Shown here: positions 38,280-49,258 of the stretch, in pieces | Layout: every line of letters starts with the position of its first letter | Numbering within the stretch: the stretch's first letter is position 1 | NCBI GenBank assembly: GCA_032622095.1 | Contig: CP136068.1 | Coordinates: forward strand, 3,013,314 to 3,077,313 | Direction of reading: 5' to 3' | From: Siphonodentalium dalli | Taxonomy: Eukaryota > Mollusca > Scaphopoda > Gadilida > Siphonodentaliidae | Length of the DNA stretch: 64,000 nucleotides | The notes under the pieces: model-generated | Database searches by the model: none | What the model saw: only the letters and a program-made list of their open reading frames with translations | What the model was told of the DNA's origin: nothing | Translations under genes and position numbers: made by a program

Positions 38280-38760
38280 AAAAAAAAGGATAAAAAGGGC
38301 CATAACTCACGGTTAAAACAAATTTGATCAAACTCATATCTGAACTCGATCTGTATTTTGGGCTGAGAAACTCATATACCGAATTTGGTTCCGATCAAAT
38401 AATTTTTTTGGAGTTATCATAGCATGTGTGAATTCTAAGTAAAAGAAGGGCCATAACTCTGTGCCAAATTTGGTTCCAATCAGATAAAATATGTTTGAGT
38501 TATGACAGAACGTGTGAATTCTAAGTCGAAAAAGGGCCATAACTCTGTGAAAAAACTCGGATCAAACCCATATTCGAACTCGATCTGTATTTTGGTCTGA
38601 GAAACTCATATACAAAATATGGTTCTGATCAGTTAGAAAATGTTTGAGTTATCGCACCATGCATAAAGTATCTACGGACAGACAGACGGACTAACGACGA
38701 GTGGTCAATCCAGACGTCGACATTATGTGTACCATACTATGCTGTGCCTCAAAAATTCCT
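38280..38760. repeat. Dispersed repeat, relative of 35200-35960
   Basis: An internal ~100-bp tandem unit with AAAAGGGCCATAACTC recurs at about 38295, 38446 and 38530. The block ends with a GGACAGACAGACGGAC run and ATTATGTGTACCATAC, as at 35790-35870. Confidence 0.75.
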
Positions 38761-39397
38761 TTTATCTGTTTGTGGCCCACAAATCCAAAATGACGTAATT
38801 GACGTCAGAAAACTTGTCATGACGTCTTCGCTAGTTTTCATTATGCTAACCATGTATATTTTCAAGATGGTCCAATCCCGATTCCGCGCTTTTGGTAATC
38901 TCCACACAGTTGCTAACCGGAAGTCACGTGACAATTTCTCCAAAATCCACACCTGTGATCTTTGAAAAATCACTGATGGATATAGAAACAAATATATGAC
39001 GTCATTCACCCGCGCCTAAGGTATTAGCAACCACGCGCGCATGCGGTACGCTGGTGGTTACTATGACGTCATTCACCTGCGGTACGCTGGTGGCTGCTAT
39101 AATTAATTGGCGAGCGTATAATAATATAGTTATATCCCTTATATGGTATTTTCCCGACGTTATGCATATTTGCTATATCATGTATTTACTTGCCACAAGA
39201 ACAGTAGACTATAAAGAACACGTAGGCCTAAGGGTATATACACAATATTTTCAAGCGGAAGCATCAAATTCGAAATGGGCGTTGCTCGTACACTCGCCGC
39301 ATTATTAAATATCTGTCTCTAACTTTTTTTTCAGATTGTTCATACGGAATATCGAGGTGAGTTATATGCCTATGTCATCTCTTTGGGGTGTACTTAA

Positions 39398-39787
39398 CCC
39401 TTTACCCAACAAACCGGCCAAAAACGGCCAAATGAAGCTGCAACAGCCTAAATTATCTTGGGTCTGTCTCAATAAAACCATACAAATATGGATATCATTG
39501 GAACCGGCTCATTGACCACATTGTGATAGTTACAGTTATGCCCTGTGCCAATGCATTATTTTATATATGCGAGTCGACCATAGGTCGCCTCGCATATATA
39601 AGAGAATGCATTGGCCTAAAAAAAACACTTTTAACACTTTTTACCATTTTTTCTTACATTCTTTAACAATTTTATAATTTTTAATGTGTTAAGCCAATGC
39701 ATTCTCTTATATATGCGAGGCGACCTATGGTCGACTCGCATATATAAGAGAATGCATTGGCACAGGGCCGTTCTGTTGGGTAAAGGG
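39398..39787. mobile_element. TTAA-flanked piggyBac-like MITE, copy A
   Basis: The terminal inverted repeats are CCCTTTACCCAACA and TGTTGGGTAAAGGG, flanked on both sides by TTAA (39394-39397 and 39788-39791). TTAA duplication with ends beginning CCC is the known signature of the piggyBac superfamily. The interior has two long hairpins in opposite orientation, at about 39546-39613 and 39693-39761. Each has the stem AATGCATTCTCTTATATATG and a small inner stem CGACC/GGTCG. The left hairpin has lost bases (ATTATTTTATATATG). It is non-coding. Confidence 0.85.
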
Positions 39788-39886
39788 TTAAACGTTGAAT
39801 CAGCTGCTGGTTGGCAGGTTACCACCTAGTCATTGACCACCCGCCCGTTCAGCAGTTCAGAATCCCGTTCAGCAGTACAGCGGCTG

Positions 39887-40282
39887 CACAGCCCCCTGGG
39901 GAAAAATACCGGATATCAATATATACTATAACAGTGACAAGGTTCACAAGTCAGAGTTTGGGAAAAAACACACCATCTATCGTATTCCTGTTAGATTTAT
40001 TGAAGATATTAGGCAGACGGGGAGACAGACGACCCGTTTTACTCCCAAATTTCCAGTAGATATTGCAAGTTTTCGTTTAATATTATGGAATTATACATCA
40101 AAAGAAAGGAAATTTCATGGCCAATAAAGACACACTGAAATATATTGTGACTGATTTGAACGATTTTGAGAATCCATGAGCAATATGATAGATTGTGCGT
40201 TTTTCCCAAAATCGGACTTGTGAACCTTGCCACTGGTATAGTATATATTGGTATATCTACTATTATTCCTCCGGGGCCTGTG
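39887..40282. mobile_element. MITE with ~85-bp inverted repeats and 8-bp target duplication
   Basis: The left end is CACAGCCCCCTGGGG and the right end CCGGGGCCTGTG. Inside, the arms share ATATATACTATA, CAAGGTTCACAAGTC and TTTGGGAAAAA in inverted orientation (39921-39990 and 40185-40250). The flanking AGCGGCTG at 39879-39886 and 40283-40290 is an 8-bp duplication, the length made by hAT transposases. It is non-coding, and the superfamily is inferred. Confidence 0.75.
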
Positions 40283-40416
40283 AGCGGCTGCAGTTCAGCA
40301 GATTCTTGCGAACGCAGTTTAACTCAATTATAACGCAGTTAGTAGAGTTTATGTTGTGTAGTAGATTCTTCAGAATGGTGCTCTGGACCACCGAATTCCA
40401 CTGAGAAACAAGTGCA

Positions 40417-41050
40417 TCTCTAGGCCGTGACAAAAAATGTGAATTCAATTTGAAACAAGTAGAATATTTGGGTCATATTATTGACGAAAATGGATTACAT
40501 CAGTCACCAGAGAAGGAAAGAGCTATAAATGAAGCACCAATTCCAAAGAATGTAGCACAACTAAGATCTTTCTTAGGATTGTTGAATTATTATGGTAAAT
40601 TTCTACCAAATTTGTCAACTGTGATTGCTCCATTAAATCATCTCTTGTCAAAACAAGTAGAGTGGAATTAGTGTACTGAATGTGACAAAGCTTTCAAAGT
40701 CGTTGATTTTGTCATCAAATGTGTTGATACCATATCAAATGGATCTGCCACTTAAAATAACATCCGATGCGAGTGAATATGGCGTTGGCGCTGTAATTTC
40801 ACATGTTATGCCAAATGGCGATGAACGCCCAATAGCCTTTGCATCCAGATCATTGAGTGTGTCTGAAATTAAGTACGCACAAATCGAAAAAGAAGCGTTA
40901 AGTATATTATTTGGCATACAGAAGTTCCATCAATATTTATTCAATAGATCATGGGTTTTAATTACAGATAATCAACCTTTAGTATCCATTTTTGGTTCAA
41001 AGTCTGCCATTCCTTCATTAGCCGCAGCTAGATTGCAAAGATGGGCCTAG
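40417..41050 (+). pseudogene. Ty3/gypsy-type pol remnant: reverse-transcriptase end and RNase H
   Basis: The first open piece (to 40671) reads VEYLGHIIDENGL and RSFLGLLNYYGKFLPNLS, the thumb/connection region after the reverse-transcriptase core. The next (40682-41050, shifted frame) is RNase H, with its acidic residues in ITSDASEYGVGAVI, IEKEALSILFGI and LITDNQPLV. The gene is broken: an in-frame TAG follows VEWN at 40669-40671, the frame shifts before the RNase H, and a TAG follows LQRWA at 41048-41050. The catalytic YxDD region, gag and protease are absent, so the copy is 5'-truncated. Family assignment rests on the known RT-RNaseH-integrase order. Confidence 0.88.
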
Positions 41051-41051
41051 C

Positions 41052-41647
41052 TTGCTTTTGGCAGCACATGATTATACCATACAATATAGAAACACTAAAC
41101 AGCATTGTAATGCTGATGGTCTTTCTAGGTTGCCATTGCAAAGTTCAGATTATAAAGGCGAAGAATGTGGTCAATTGGATAACATTTTCGCATTATCTCA
41201 AATGGAAGTTTTACCAGTTACTTCAAAAGTTGTCTGGGTGGTTTCATAATTCTGAAAGTGAATTAAAGCCTTATTATTTGCGTCGAAATAAAATCACCAT
41301 ACAACAGGGTTGTTTAATGTGGGGTATTACAGTTATTTTACCTATGTCATTACAGTGGAAGATATTGACGGAACTTCATCAAGGCCATGTTGGTATTGTT
41401 AGAATGAAATCCTTGGCCAGATCATACGTATGGTGGCCAGGATTAGATAATGATATTGAAAATATGGTGAAACAGTGTGATATATGTCAACAGAATCAAA
41501 ACAATGTAGCAATTGTGCCTTTACATCCATGGATGTGGCCAGAAAAAGCTTGGCAGAGGATTCATGTGGATTTTGCTGGTCCGTTATTCGGACACATGTT
41601 TTTAGTAATTAGTCCGTTATTCGGACACATGTTTTTAGTAATTGTGG
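41052..41647 (+). pseudogene. Ty3/gypsy-type pol remnant: tether and integrase zinc-binding domain
   Basis: A short frame at 41052 reads AHDYTIQYRNTKQHCNADGL and SRLPL, the linker after RNase H. Another frame then holds the integrase HHCC zinc domain (ELHQGHVGIVRMKSLARSY, then CDICQQNQ) and the start of the catalytic core with its first Asp in IHVDFAGPLFGH. A 33-bp in-frame duplication (41579-41611 and 41612-41643, LFGHMFLVI twice) follows that Asp. The core is then cut at 41647 by a G-tipped transposon and resumes at 43202. Several frame changes make this a pseudogene. Confidence 0.85.
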
Positions 41648-43194
41648 CGGGGGGGGGGGGGGGTCTGCAAAAAAAATCCGTATAGAGGGCCGGGGTGGGT
41701 GGGTGGTCCAGAGGCGGAAAAAATGGTGCTTGTAAATTTTTTCCTAAATGGATTTTTTTCAAACAATTTACAAGTAGTGATCATGTAATGTTGTTTGTAA
41801 GCATGTTAGTACCATGCTTGTTGGTATAGGGCTATATAGGCACCTACAGTGACTCAGATTTAGCAACATTCTGGATTTCACAGGATCCCGGACCACTTCA
41901 CAGTGGACCACCGTATTAACGTTCAGGAAACTTATGATCAGCGTAAGAAATATTTAGTAACAAAATTAATATATTACCCAGTTGTATTACCTGAATAAAA
42001 GTAATAAAACAAAAAAACTCTATCACAAATTGGATACTACATGGTGAATACTCAATGATGACTAGATATCATTAACCTGATTGTTGCATAACATGAAATT
42101 GAAAAGGGTATCTCATAAATTTCTAATGTCTGAAATACTGTCTTGTTCTGGCATGTAATCAAATTCATCCAATTATCCAAATAAAACTGAATTGGTTATG
42201 GTGAATGACCGTTACTGTTTACTGCTCAGACAATCCCAAATGAAGGTGACGCTATTCTCATTGAATTTCCGAACTTCATCTTGGAGCTTTACTGCTCAAC
42301 AAGACGAAACTAAAATACTAATTGTATACTGTTATCACTTACAAATAGATGAACTGAAATAATGTGATGCATTCAGATGCATTGAGAAATGACATTCAAT
42401 TCTTCATTCTGGTCTATCACCATACCAAACCACATCAAAATTTGACAACCGACACTTAACTTATATTACAAAAAACTTTGTATGGACTAAATTTCATAAA
42501 GTCGAACAGGGCCCATAACTTGGTGGGCATTGATGGTCACAACCCGCGATATTATGCATATTCGTCCCCCATTTCTGGTTCGTCACCATGCCATAGGGCA
42601 TCAAATATGACAACCGACTCTTGAGTTATAATTCAACTATATACCCGCCGACTAATATCGGGCAGTATAATAACCATATATCTATGTGTATACCTAACCA
42701 AAAACAATTCCCCTCCCCCACCCCACCCCGTTGGATAAGACTAAATAGTTCTTTGGTCATGCACATATAATTGTGGAACCCCTGACCTGTTTACCACTAT
42801 TTACACTGGCCAGTGTTCTCTGTCAGACACAACACACTCGATATATTAAGGCTATAATGGGGTCTAGGGCGATTTGTGACATATAGTGTACCTACACAAT
42901 GCTTTATTATTGTTGTTAGATACTGAAAACACCAGGAAACACATGGAAATACAGTTTATTTTTCGTTTTTCTGATCTGTATTTACCAATTAGTAAGGCAG
43001 TTAACACAGTTATTGAAGTACGGCTAAAAGAAACTCTGAAATTTTGATAAAAACATGAGAAAGGGGGGTGGGTCCCCAAAATTTTGGAGGAAAAAATTAT
43101 TATTTTTTGCACAAATGGGGTGGTGGGTCCCTCGGGGTCGGAAAAAAACTTTTTGGGCCCTATATGTGCAATTTTTTTCCAGACCCCCCCCCTG
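41648..43194. mobile_element. G-tipped DNA transposon copy 4 (1,547 bp) nested in the integrase gene
   Basis: The left end is CGGGGG (G-run) then TCTGCAAAAAAAATCC. The right end is TTTTTTTCCAGACCCC (C-run) then CTG. The flanking duplication is ATTGTGG at 41641-41647 and 43195-43201. Subterminal blocks are inverted (TATAGAGGGCC left; GGGCCCTATATG right; GGGTGGGTGGGTGG left; GGGTGGGTCCCC near the right end). The interior has no recognised transposase, so it is non-autonomous or too decayed to tell. The precise 7-bp duplication splits one recognisable integrase domain and so fixes the element's borders. Confidence 0.92.
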
Positions 43195-43201
43195 ATTGTG
43201 G

Positions 43202-43930
43202 ATGAAGAAAATTATAATGAATTATGAGGTAATTATGATGAAGAAAACAATTTCTCAGAAAACTATTTCTGTTTTGCATAAACTTTTCTCACGGCAAGGT
43301 TGTCCAGAAATTTTGGTTTCAGATAATGGGCCACAATTTACGTCGGTTGAATTTCAAGAATTCTTACAGAGTTTTGGTGTGGTTGATGTCAAATCTGCTC
43401 CATATCACCCTGCGTCAAACGGCCTTGCTGAACGTTTTGTGCAAACGTTTAAGAATTCTATTAAGGCAGTTGTAAAGGAAGGAAAGTCAGTTCAGTCTAG
43501 TTTAAGTAACTTTTTGTTAAGTTATCGTAACAATGTGCATCCAAGTACGAATGCAAGTGCAGCAAAGTTACTGATGAATCGTCAGCTACGCTGTAAATTG
43601 GATTTGGTAAAGCCAAATGTATCAGAAACTGTAAATAGTTCACTTGTGAAGCAAGTTTTAAGTAAATCAAACACATTGAGAAATTATTCTTTTAATGTTG
43701 GGGATAAAGTTTTAGTAAGAAATTATTCAACAAAGGCTGAAAAGTGGATTTATGGAGTTATTGTGAAGAAATTGGGACCTGTAACTTATAAAGTTGAAGT
43801 GGCTAACAATGTAATTTGGAAGCGTCATGCAGATCAAATATGTAGTTCTGGAAAATGTGTGGAAACTGTTGTAACGCATTCAGCGGATAATGATAAAATA
43901 TATGAACAAATAAATGAACACTGTGGATGA
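43202..43930 (+). pseudogene. Ty3/gypsy-type integrase, C-terminal part
   Basis: Continues the integrase after the inserted element. It holds the second catalytic Asp in LVSDNGPQFTSVEFQEF and the Glu in PASNGLAERFVQTFKNS. After the core comes the C-terminal region with FNVGDKVLVRNYSTKAEKW and GVIVKKLGPVTYKVEVANN, the usual GPY/F-type module that ends many Ty3/gypsy integrases. The frame runs to TGA at 43928-43930. The sequence is well kept, so the element was probably active not long before the nested insertion. Confidence 0.9.
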
Positions 43931-44776
43931 ATGTTAAATGGACACACGGCACTCGCAGGGGTGTGAGTTAAAAGGACACAGAAAAAAATTCCAACTAAAA
44001 TTTTCAAAAAAATATCGAACTTTCAAAACATAATTTTTTTCCAAAATTAAAAAAAAGTTTTAAAAGTAAAAAAAAATTCACAAATTTCACAAAATATATA
44101 TATATTTTGTTCAAAATACTTAAAAAAAATTTCAAAAATAAAACTAAGAAAAGAGCAAATGAGGAGAGGAAAAAGAGCAAGTGAGCAAGAGGGGGAGAGG
44201 AAAAGAGCAAGTGAGCAAGAGGGGAGAGGGGAAAAGAGCAACTGAGAAGTAGGGGTAGGGAAAAGAGCAACTGAGCAAGAGGGGGAGAGAAAAAGAGCAA
44301 GTGAGCAAGAGGGGGGGGGGGGGGAACTGAGCAAGTGAGGAGAGGGAAAATAAGGGGCCCAGTTGGGGCCATCCCAGACAGTTTGCGACGTCACGGAAGT
44401 ACATGACCTATTTGTTCTGCAGTACCCCCAGTTGGTACCAGTCTAGACATATTGTTACGTCATGGTCTATTTTTATGGCGGTTGGACCAATTAGCATTCT
44501 TTTATGTCACTCCCTATGAACGGTGCATTATCTACATGCATATCACGTGAAGACCTCGCTGGACGAGGGGTAGTTATAATGTTAAAGTGACACACAGCAA
44601 TCTCGGTGTGTGAATATTAAAGTGACACACGGCACACACTGTGGATGAACGTTAAAGGGACACACGGCACTCGTATGGGGTGTAAGTTAAATGGACACAG
44701 AACAAAAAATTCGAACTAAAATTAAAAAAAATATATCGAACTTTCAAAACAATTATTTTCCAAAATAAAAAATAAA

Positions 44777-44811
<35 letters not shown>

Positions 44812-45085
44812 GAGAAAAGGGCAAATGAGGAGAGGAAAAAGAGCAAGTGAGCAAGAGGGGGGGGGGAGCAAGTGAGCAAGAGGGGAGAGGGGAAAAGAGC
44901 AACTGAGAAGTAGGGGTAGTGAAAAAGAGCAACTGAGCAAGAGGGGGGAGAGAAAAAGAGCAAGTGAGCAAATGAGGAGAGGAAAAAGAGCAAGTGAGCA
45001 AGAGGGGGAGAGAAAAAGAGCAAGTGAGCAAATGAGAGGAAAAAGAGCAAGTGAGCAAGAGGGGGAGAGAAAAAGAGCAAGTGTA
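43916..45085. repeat. Two related blocks with GA-rich tandem repeats after the integrase
   Basis: The block starting CACTGTGGATGAATGTTAAA with GGACACACGGCACTCG occurs at 43919 and again at 44638. Each copy is followed by an A-rich stretch and a purine-rich tandem of GAGCAAGTGAGCAAGAGGGG-type units (44145-44350 and 44815-45080). A pure A-run is at about 44779-44809. Minus-strand frames rich in Leu/Ser/Phe across it are artefacts of the purine tract. It could be the 3' end of the gypsy element, but no LTR ends could be fixed. Confidence 0.75.
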
Positions 45086-45163
45086 CATAATGTACATTAA
45101 ATTCAATGTGTTCTGACAGCCCTCTAAATGGAAATAAACGTTTTCAAAGTTTCTCCATTTCAG

Positions 45164-45801
45164 ATTGTAAAGAGTTATTTGAAGCCGGATACAGTGATGG
45201 ATTGTATCGGATCCGCCCAGATGGCACCACAGAAATGTCTGTCGTCTGCGACATGGCGACTGATGGCGGAGGATGGACGGTGTTCCAACAGCGTCGTGAC
45301 GGGAAGGTAGATTTCTTCAGGAACTGGGTTGATTATGTCTGTGGATTCAGTAACACCTTCTTATCTGAAGATTACTGGCTTGGACTTGAAAATATACATA
45401 TCCTCTCTCAAACTGGAATGATGGAGCTCTATGTCGCATTGAGAACGGCGGACGGACAGGAAGGATATGCTAAATATTCTAGCTTCAGTCTCGATGACGC
45501 CTCAAACAGCTACACCATTCACGTGACCGGCTACAGTGGGACAGCTGGGGACTCGATGAATACTGCTCATGATGGAAAGATGTTCAGCACATTCGATAAA
45601 GATAATGACATCTGTGCCTCTAACTGCGCCCAAAACATGCATGGAGCATGGTGGTATAAATGCTGTTGCCAATCCAACCTGAATGGGAAATATCTCAACA
45701 CAACTCAATCAGGACAATATGGGATGACGTGGAAATATAATTACGGAAGCCTCAACTCTATGATGCATAGCAAAATGATGCTTCGGCGTGTGATATCATG
45801 A
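45164..45801 (+). CDS. Terminal exon: fibrinogen-related C-terminal domain (FReD)
   Basis: The acceptor TCTCCATTTCAG precedes 45164, and the exon codes for 211 residues to TGA at 45799-45801. It starts in phase 1 (AT), so the Asp before CKELFEAGYSDGLY is split, the usual start of a fibrinogen domain. Family hallmarks seen in order: VVCDMATDGGGWTVFQQR, FFRNWVDYVCGF, DYWLGLENIH, MMELYVALRTADG, FSTFDKDNDICASNCAQ (Ca-site and Cys pair), GAWWYKCC and MMLRRV. The length is normal for the family. Fibrinogen domains of ficolin/tenascin/FREP type bind acetylated sugars or other ligands outside the cell. Upstream exons at 32369 and 33092 fit by phase but lie ~12 kb away. An open frame starting at 45106 has no support as a start. 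Confidence 0.9.
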
Positions 45802-46046
45802 ATACTGCTCATGATGGAAAGAAGTTCAGCACATTCGATAACGATAATGACATCTGAGCCTCGAACTGCGCCCAAAAATTCCATGGAGCATGGTGGTATA
45901 AGTGCTGTTTTCAGTGCAACCTGAATGGCGAATATCTTAACACAACTCAAGTAACACCAGGACAATATGGAATGTTGTGGGTATACAATTACGGAGTCGG
46001 CAACTCTATGATGCACAGCAAAATGATGCTTCGTCGGGTGATATAA
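45800..46046 (+). pseudogene. Degenerate tandem copy of the 3' end of the fibrinogen exon
   Basis: Starting within a few bases of the stop codon, ATGAATACTGCTCATGATGG repeats exon sequence from about 45556 and then follows it to ATGCTTCGTCGGGTGATAT. It has an in-frame TGA where the parent has the Cys codon of DICAS, and a 6-bp insertion (GTAACA region). About 245 bp were duplicated directly downstream. It now lies in what would be the 3' UTR. Confidence 0.9.
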
Positions 46047-46137
46047 TGAATTTTATATGTTGAGAAGATGACTAACAAGCATGGAAACCAAACAGGAAAA
46101 ATTATTTGTTAATGAAGAATATTGACTAATGGTGTGA

Positions 46138-46143
46138 AATAAA
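46138..46143 (+). terminator. Candidate poly(A) signal AATAAA for the fibrinogen gene
   Basis: AATAAA at 46138-46143, about 340 bp after the stop codon and beyond the degenerate exon copy. Assigned by position and motif only. Confidence 0.45.
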
Positions 46144-46252
46144 CACAGAACCACATAGGCGTGTGAAGGAACTGAAAACTATCACTTGATAGTTATGCTA
46201 CAAGTTACAACCCGAGCCTGATGGCTCTCTTAACATCAAAGTAAAACCAATA

Positions 46253-46310
46253 GGGATGTGTTGGCAAAACAATTACAAAATCGCCAACTCTTCGTCGGTG
46301 ATATAATGAA
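46253..46310 (+). pseudogene. Third, smaller remnant of the fibrinogen exon end
   Basis: GGATGTGTTGGCAAAACAATT, then AATCGCCAACTC, then TTCGTCGGTGATATAATGA resembles the end of the duplicated exon (46010-46046 region), with a deletion in the middle. The exon tail has therefore been copied at least twice here. Confidence 0.6.
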
Positions 46311-46339
46311 TTTGATCTTTTAACAAGAAAAAAAAAAGA

Positions 46340-46560
46340 TTACATAATTATTGCTACATGTGTATGTAGATAGATAGATAGTTTATTGGATAAAGCATGT
46401 ACATATACAATAGGATTTATAAAAATAATATTAGAAAATTCAATGCACATACAGAATCCGGGCGGTGGTGTGACCTAATGGCCGTCTTCCCAGCATCGCC
46501 CAGGCAAAAGAAAATTAACGACATATAATATATATATAAAAAATACTAGCAGGGTTAGCT
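46340..46560. repeat. Probable 3' tail of a non-LTR or SINE-like element
   Basis: A (TAGA)n run at 46367-46382, then TTTATTGGATAAAGCATG, then a GGGCGGTGGTGTGACC block. Short tandem tails beside a conserved 3' block suggest a retroposed element, here probably on the minus strand. Family not assigned. Confidence 0.35.
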
Positions 46561-47639
46561 GGCGTTGCCCAGGTTAGAGTTATGTGAAACCCTGTGGATA
46601 TTTGGTGGGAATAGAGAATACTCTGGCTCAAAGTGTTACACGTACTCTCATAAATTGTTTATTCAAATAGCATCACAAAACATGATTCTTACATGAATAT
46701 AAGTAGTGGCTCACCTTGTCGATTGTCATTTTGTTTATCGCGATTTATCTGTTCCACCAATAGAGAAGTATTTATTTATTCACAACTGCATATACTTCAG
46801 ATGTTACAACATGAACATCATAAACACATTCGTTAGCAAAAATAAGAAACGACAATTGGGTTTTACATAGATGTATCAATCAATCTAGTGGGTTTGACTA
46901 ATATTTTGAGGACACCTGGCTATCATATATCCATGAAGATACAGATGTTTTAAAGAAATGTCCAGGTGCTGCTCTGTTCATGCATGATTCTATATATTGG
47001 CTAAATATTCTGTTTAAAAGAAATGTTGCTGTGCACGTATATCAGCTACATGTGCCCGAAACAGAGCGAGATTTAGATTTGTTTATGTTAGGCGATGCGT
47101 CTGTTCTAAAAAATTAAAGAAATCCGCTGTATCGGGCAGATATACCCTTGTCAGTATTGGGGGATCCTGAAAAGTCATGTGCAACTGACTGCGTTTTCTT
47201 TCATCTCAGCAGAAAATGTATTTGACTACACACTGTGGCCGCTATTTTTGAACAGGCCTTCGATACATTTCCATATCTCTTGACAAATTGTAACTTTTTT
47301 GTGGAAACTATATTGAATGGAACAGACTCAATTATCTTATAATTTATACATGAGCCATTCTAATATGCAATCATCTGACAGTTCGAGGTCTCTCATTTTG
47401 CAAGAATATATATGTGTATATCTTAAATAGAATGATAAATATACTTTTAATGCTTTCTTCTATGTACATGTATATGTTTTGCTAGCTCATTATATGAATG
47501 CCCTCATTCCCATCCCACCCCATATATAAATATGACAGTTAAGAAGATATAATTTTTTCAAGTGACTTAATCGTGACACCATTTGTCGAGATTGTAAAAT
47601 TTGAACACCAAAAACTCCTTAAAACGATATGGAGATGGC
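46561..47639. other. No recognised feature
   Basis: Starts with AGCTGGCGTTGCCCAGG, a phrase that looks like repeat debris. Otherwise AT-rich sequence without an exon or array I can support. Confidence 0.45.
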
Positions 47640-48575
47640 CTGGGAGGATGACTATATATGGTGGGTATCGGCGAATAGCAATCTTATCAATGCTAGTGCA
47701 TCTCCTCTCGCCATCCATGACCCAAACGACACCAAATGTGATTTAATTCATCATATCATAAGAGGAGAACGTGTATGAATTTGGTAGAAATTAGTGCTAA
47801 ATATATTTGTATCAGCTTTGTTGCAACTCCCCTCCTCATGCATGACTTTAACAGCGCCACTTTTGACATATTTAAACCACGTCCATTAGACTAATGCATG
47901 CATGATATAATGGAGATTATAAGTTTGGTGGTAATCAGCAACTAAACAAATTTTTATCATAGTTAGGACCCCCCCCCATCTCTCACCCAAACAGCACCGA
48001 TTTGGCGTCTTTAAATCTTATGATTATGTTCCTCGTATCATAGAGAAGAATAATATATCAACTTGGTCGAAATCTGTGCTAAAAATAGTTTATTAAGTCA
48101 ATTGTTGATGATTATTTATAAGTTTGGTGCTAATCAGTAACTAAACAAGTTTTGTTATCAAATTTAGTGTCCACCTAACCCCCATCTCTCACCCAAACAG
48201 CACCAATATGGCATCTTTAAATCACCTCATTAGACTCCTCGTATCATAGATAAGAATGTATCAAATTGGCGCTAAAAATATTGTGTATCAATTTTGGTTC
48301 CCCCTCTCCCTTTCAGTGCACCCCTGACACGAATGATGCCACTTTTGACAGATTTAAGCCACACCATTAGACTCCACATACCATGGGGATGATACCGTAT
48401 AAGTGTGCTGGCAATCAGCGACTAAACCCATTATCAAATTTAGTGCCCACCCCCCAATCTCTCATCCAAAACACCAATTTGGCGTCTTTAAATCATACAG
48501 TTAGATTCCTTGTATCATGGAGAAGAATATATCAATTTGGTGCAAATTCTGTTTTTCAGCATTTCGCTATCACAA
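47640..48575. repeat. Diverged ~200-230-bp tandem repeat, four to five units
   Basis: Units share CATCTCTCACCCAAACAGCACC, TTTGGCGTCTTTAAATC, CTCGTATCATAGAGAAGAAT and AATCAGCAACTAAACAA-like stretches at about 47700, 47970, 48185 and 48455. They are strongly diverged and so old. Confidence 0.75.
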
Positions 48576-49258
48576 TATCTTAGCTGGTTTTCGTACGAGC
48601 AGTCTTTATAGGAATCAGGGAGCTAAATGTGTTCTAGAGTCGGGGAACGAGTACACCGTGGAATGCTAAAGGTGAAGGTAGCTGAAGAATGACCTTCACC
48701 TGATACATGCGACACGTTATTAAAGGATGACATCGCGTTTATTTGATTTGTACATCATATCTAAATAATTTAAACTGGTGAATGAATGGGGGAATGGATT
48801 TTTGTGAGCGGAAAATTTATTTAACTAGCTGCTGTAGTTCTGGATTTGTCCAGATCAAATTTGGCTGTGGGATAGCCCTGTCGTACACTTGGGGATTTAT
48901 TTTAAAAAGTAAACACATGACCTATGATTTTTCTACCATTTTCGTGATCAACTGGTGTCAATCTAGCCGGGTAAACATCACTGATATGGCCTGCAGGCTT
49001 CAATTCAGTGAATTTGGCCAAAACGTTAACACTGTCGCCTATGGGAAACCATTTAGTTCCGTGATTCCTTAAGACTACATAGGCGGGTGAAGGAATTGAA
49101 AATGATCACACTTGATGATAGTTGTGCCGCAAGTTACAACCAAGCTCTCGTAACGTTATGCCATAACAAACTCAAGCTCTCGTAACGTTATGCCATAACA
49201 AACTCATGCGACAATGTTCACCAAGTAGTCCATGTCTGCTTATACGAAAAGCAGCATA
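48576..49258. repeat. Flank duplicated on the other side of the 97-bp array
   Basis: CAGCATTTCGCTATCACAAT at 48557 recurs at 50701. GACTACATAGGCGGGTGAAGG at 49072 recurs at 50753, with a weaker copy at 46152. Within it CAAGCTCTCGTAACGTTATG is tandemly duplicated (49142 and 49173). The middle part (48620-49070) holds no identified gene. Confidence 0.75.

Noticed and set aside
44004-45106. Minus-strand Leu/Ser/Phe-rich open frames of 115-142 codons
   Set aside because: They come from GAGCAAGTGAGCAAGAGG-type purine repeats and are open in several frames.
45106-45163. Start codon for the fibrinogen domain at 45106
   Set aside because: No signal peptide follows, and a good acceptor at 45162-45163 with matching phase explains the domain start better.
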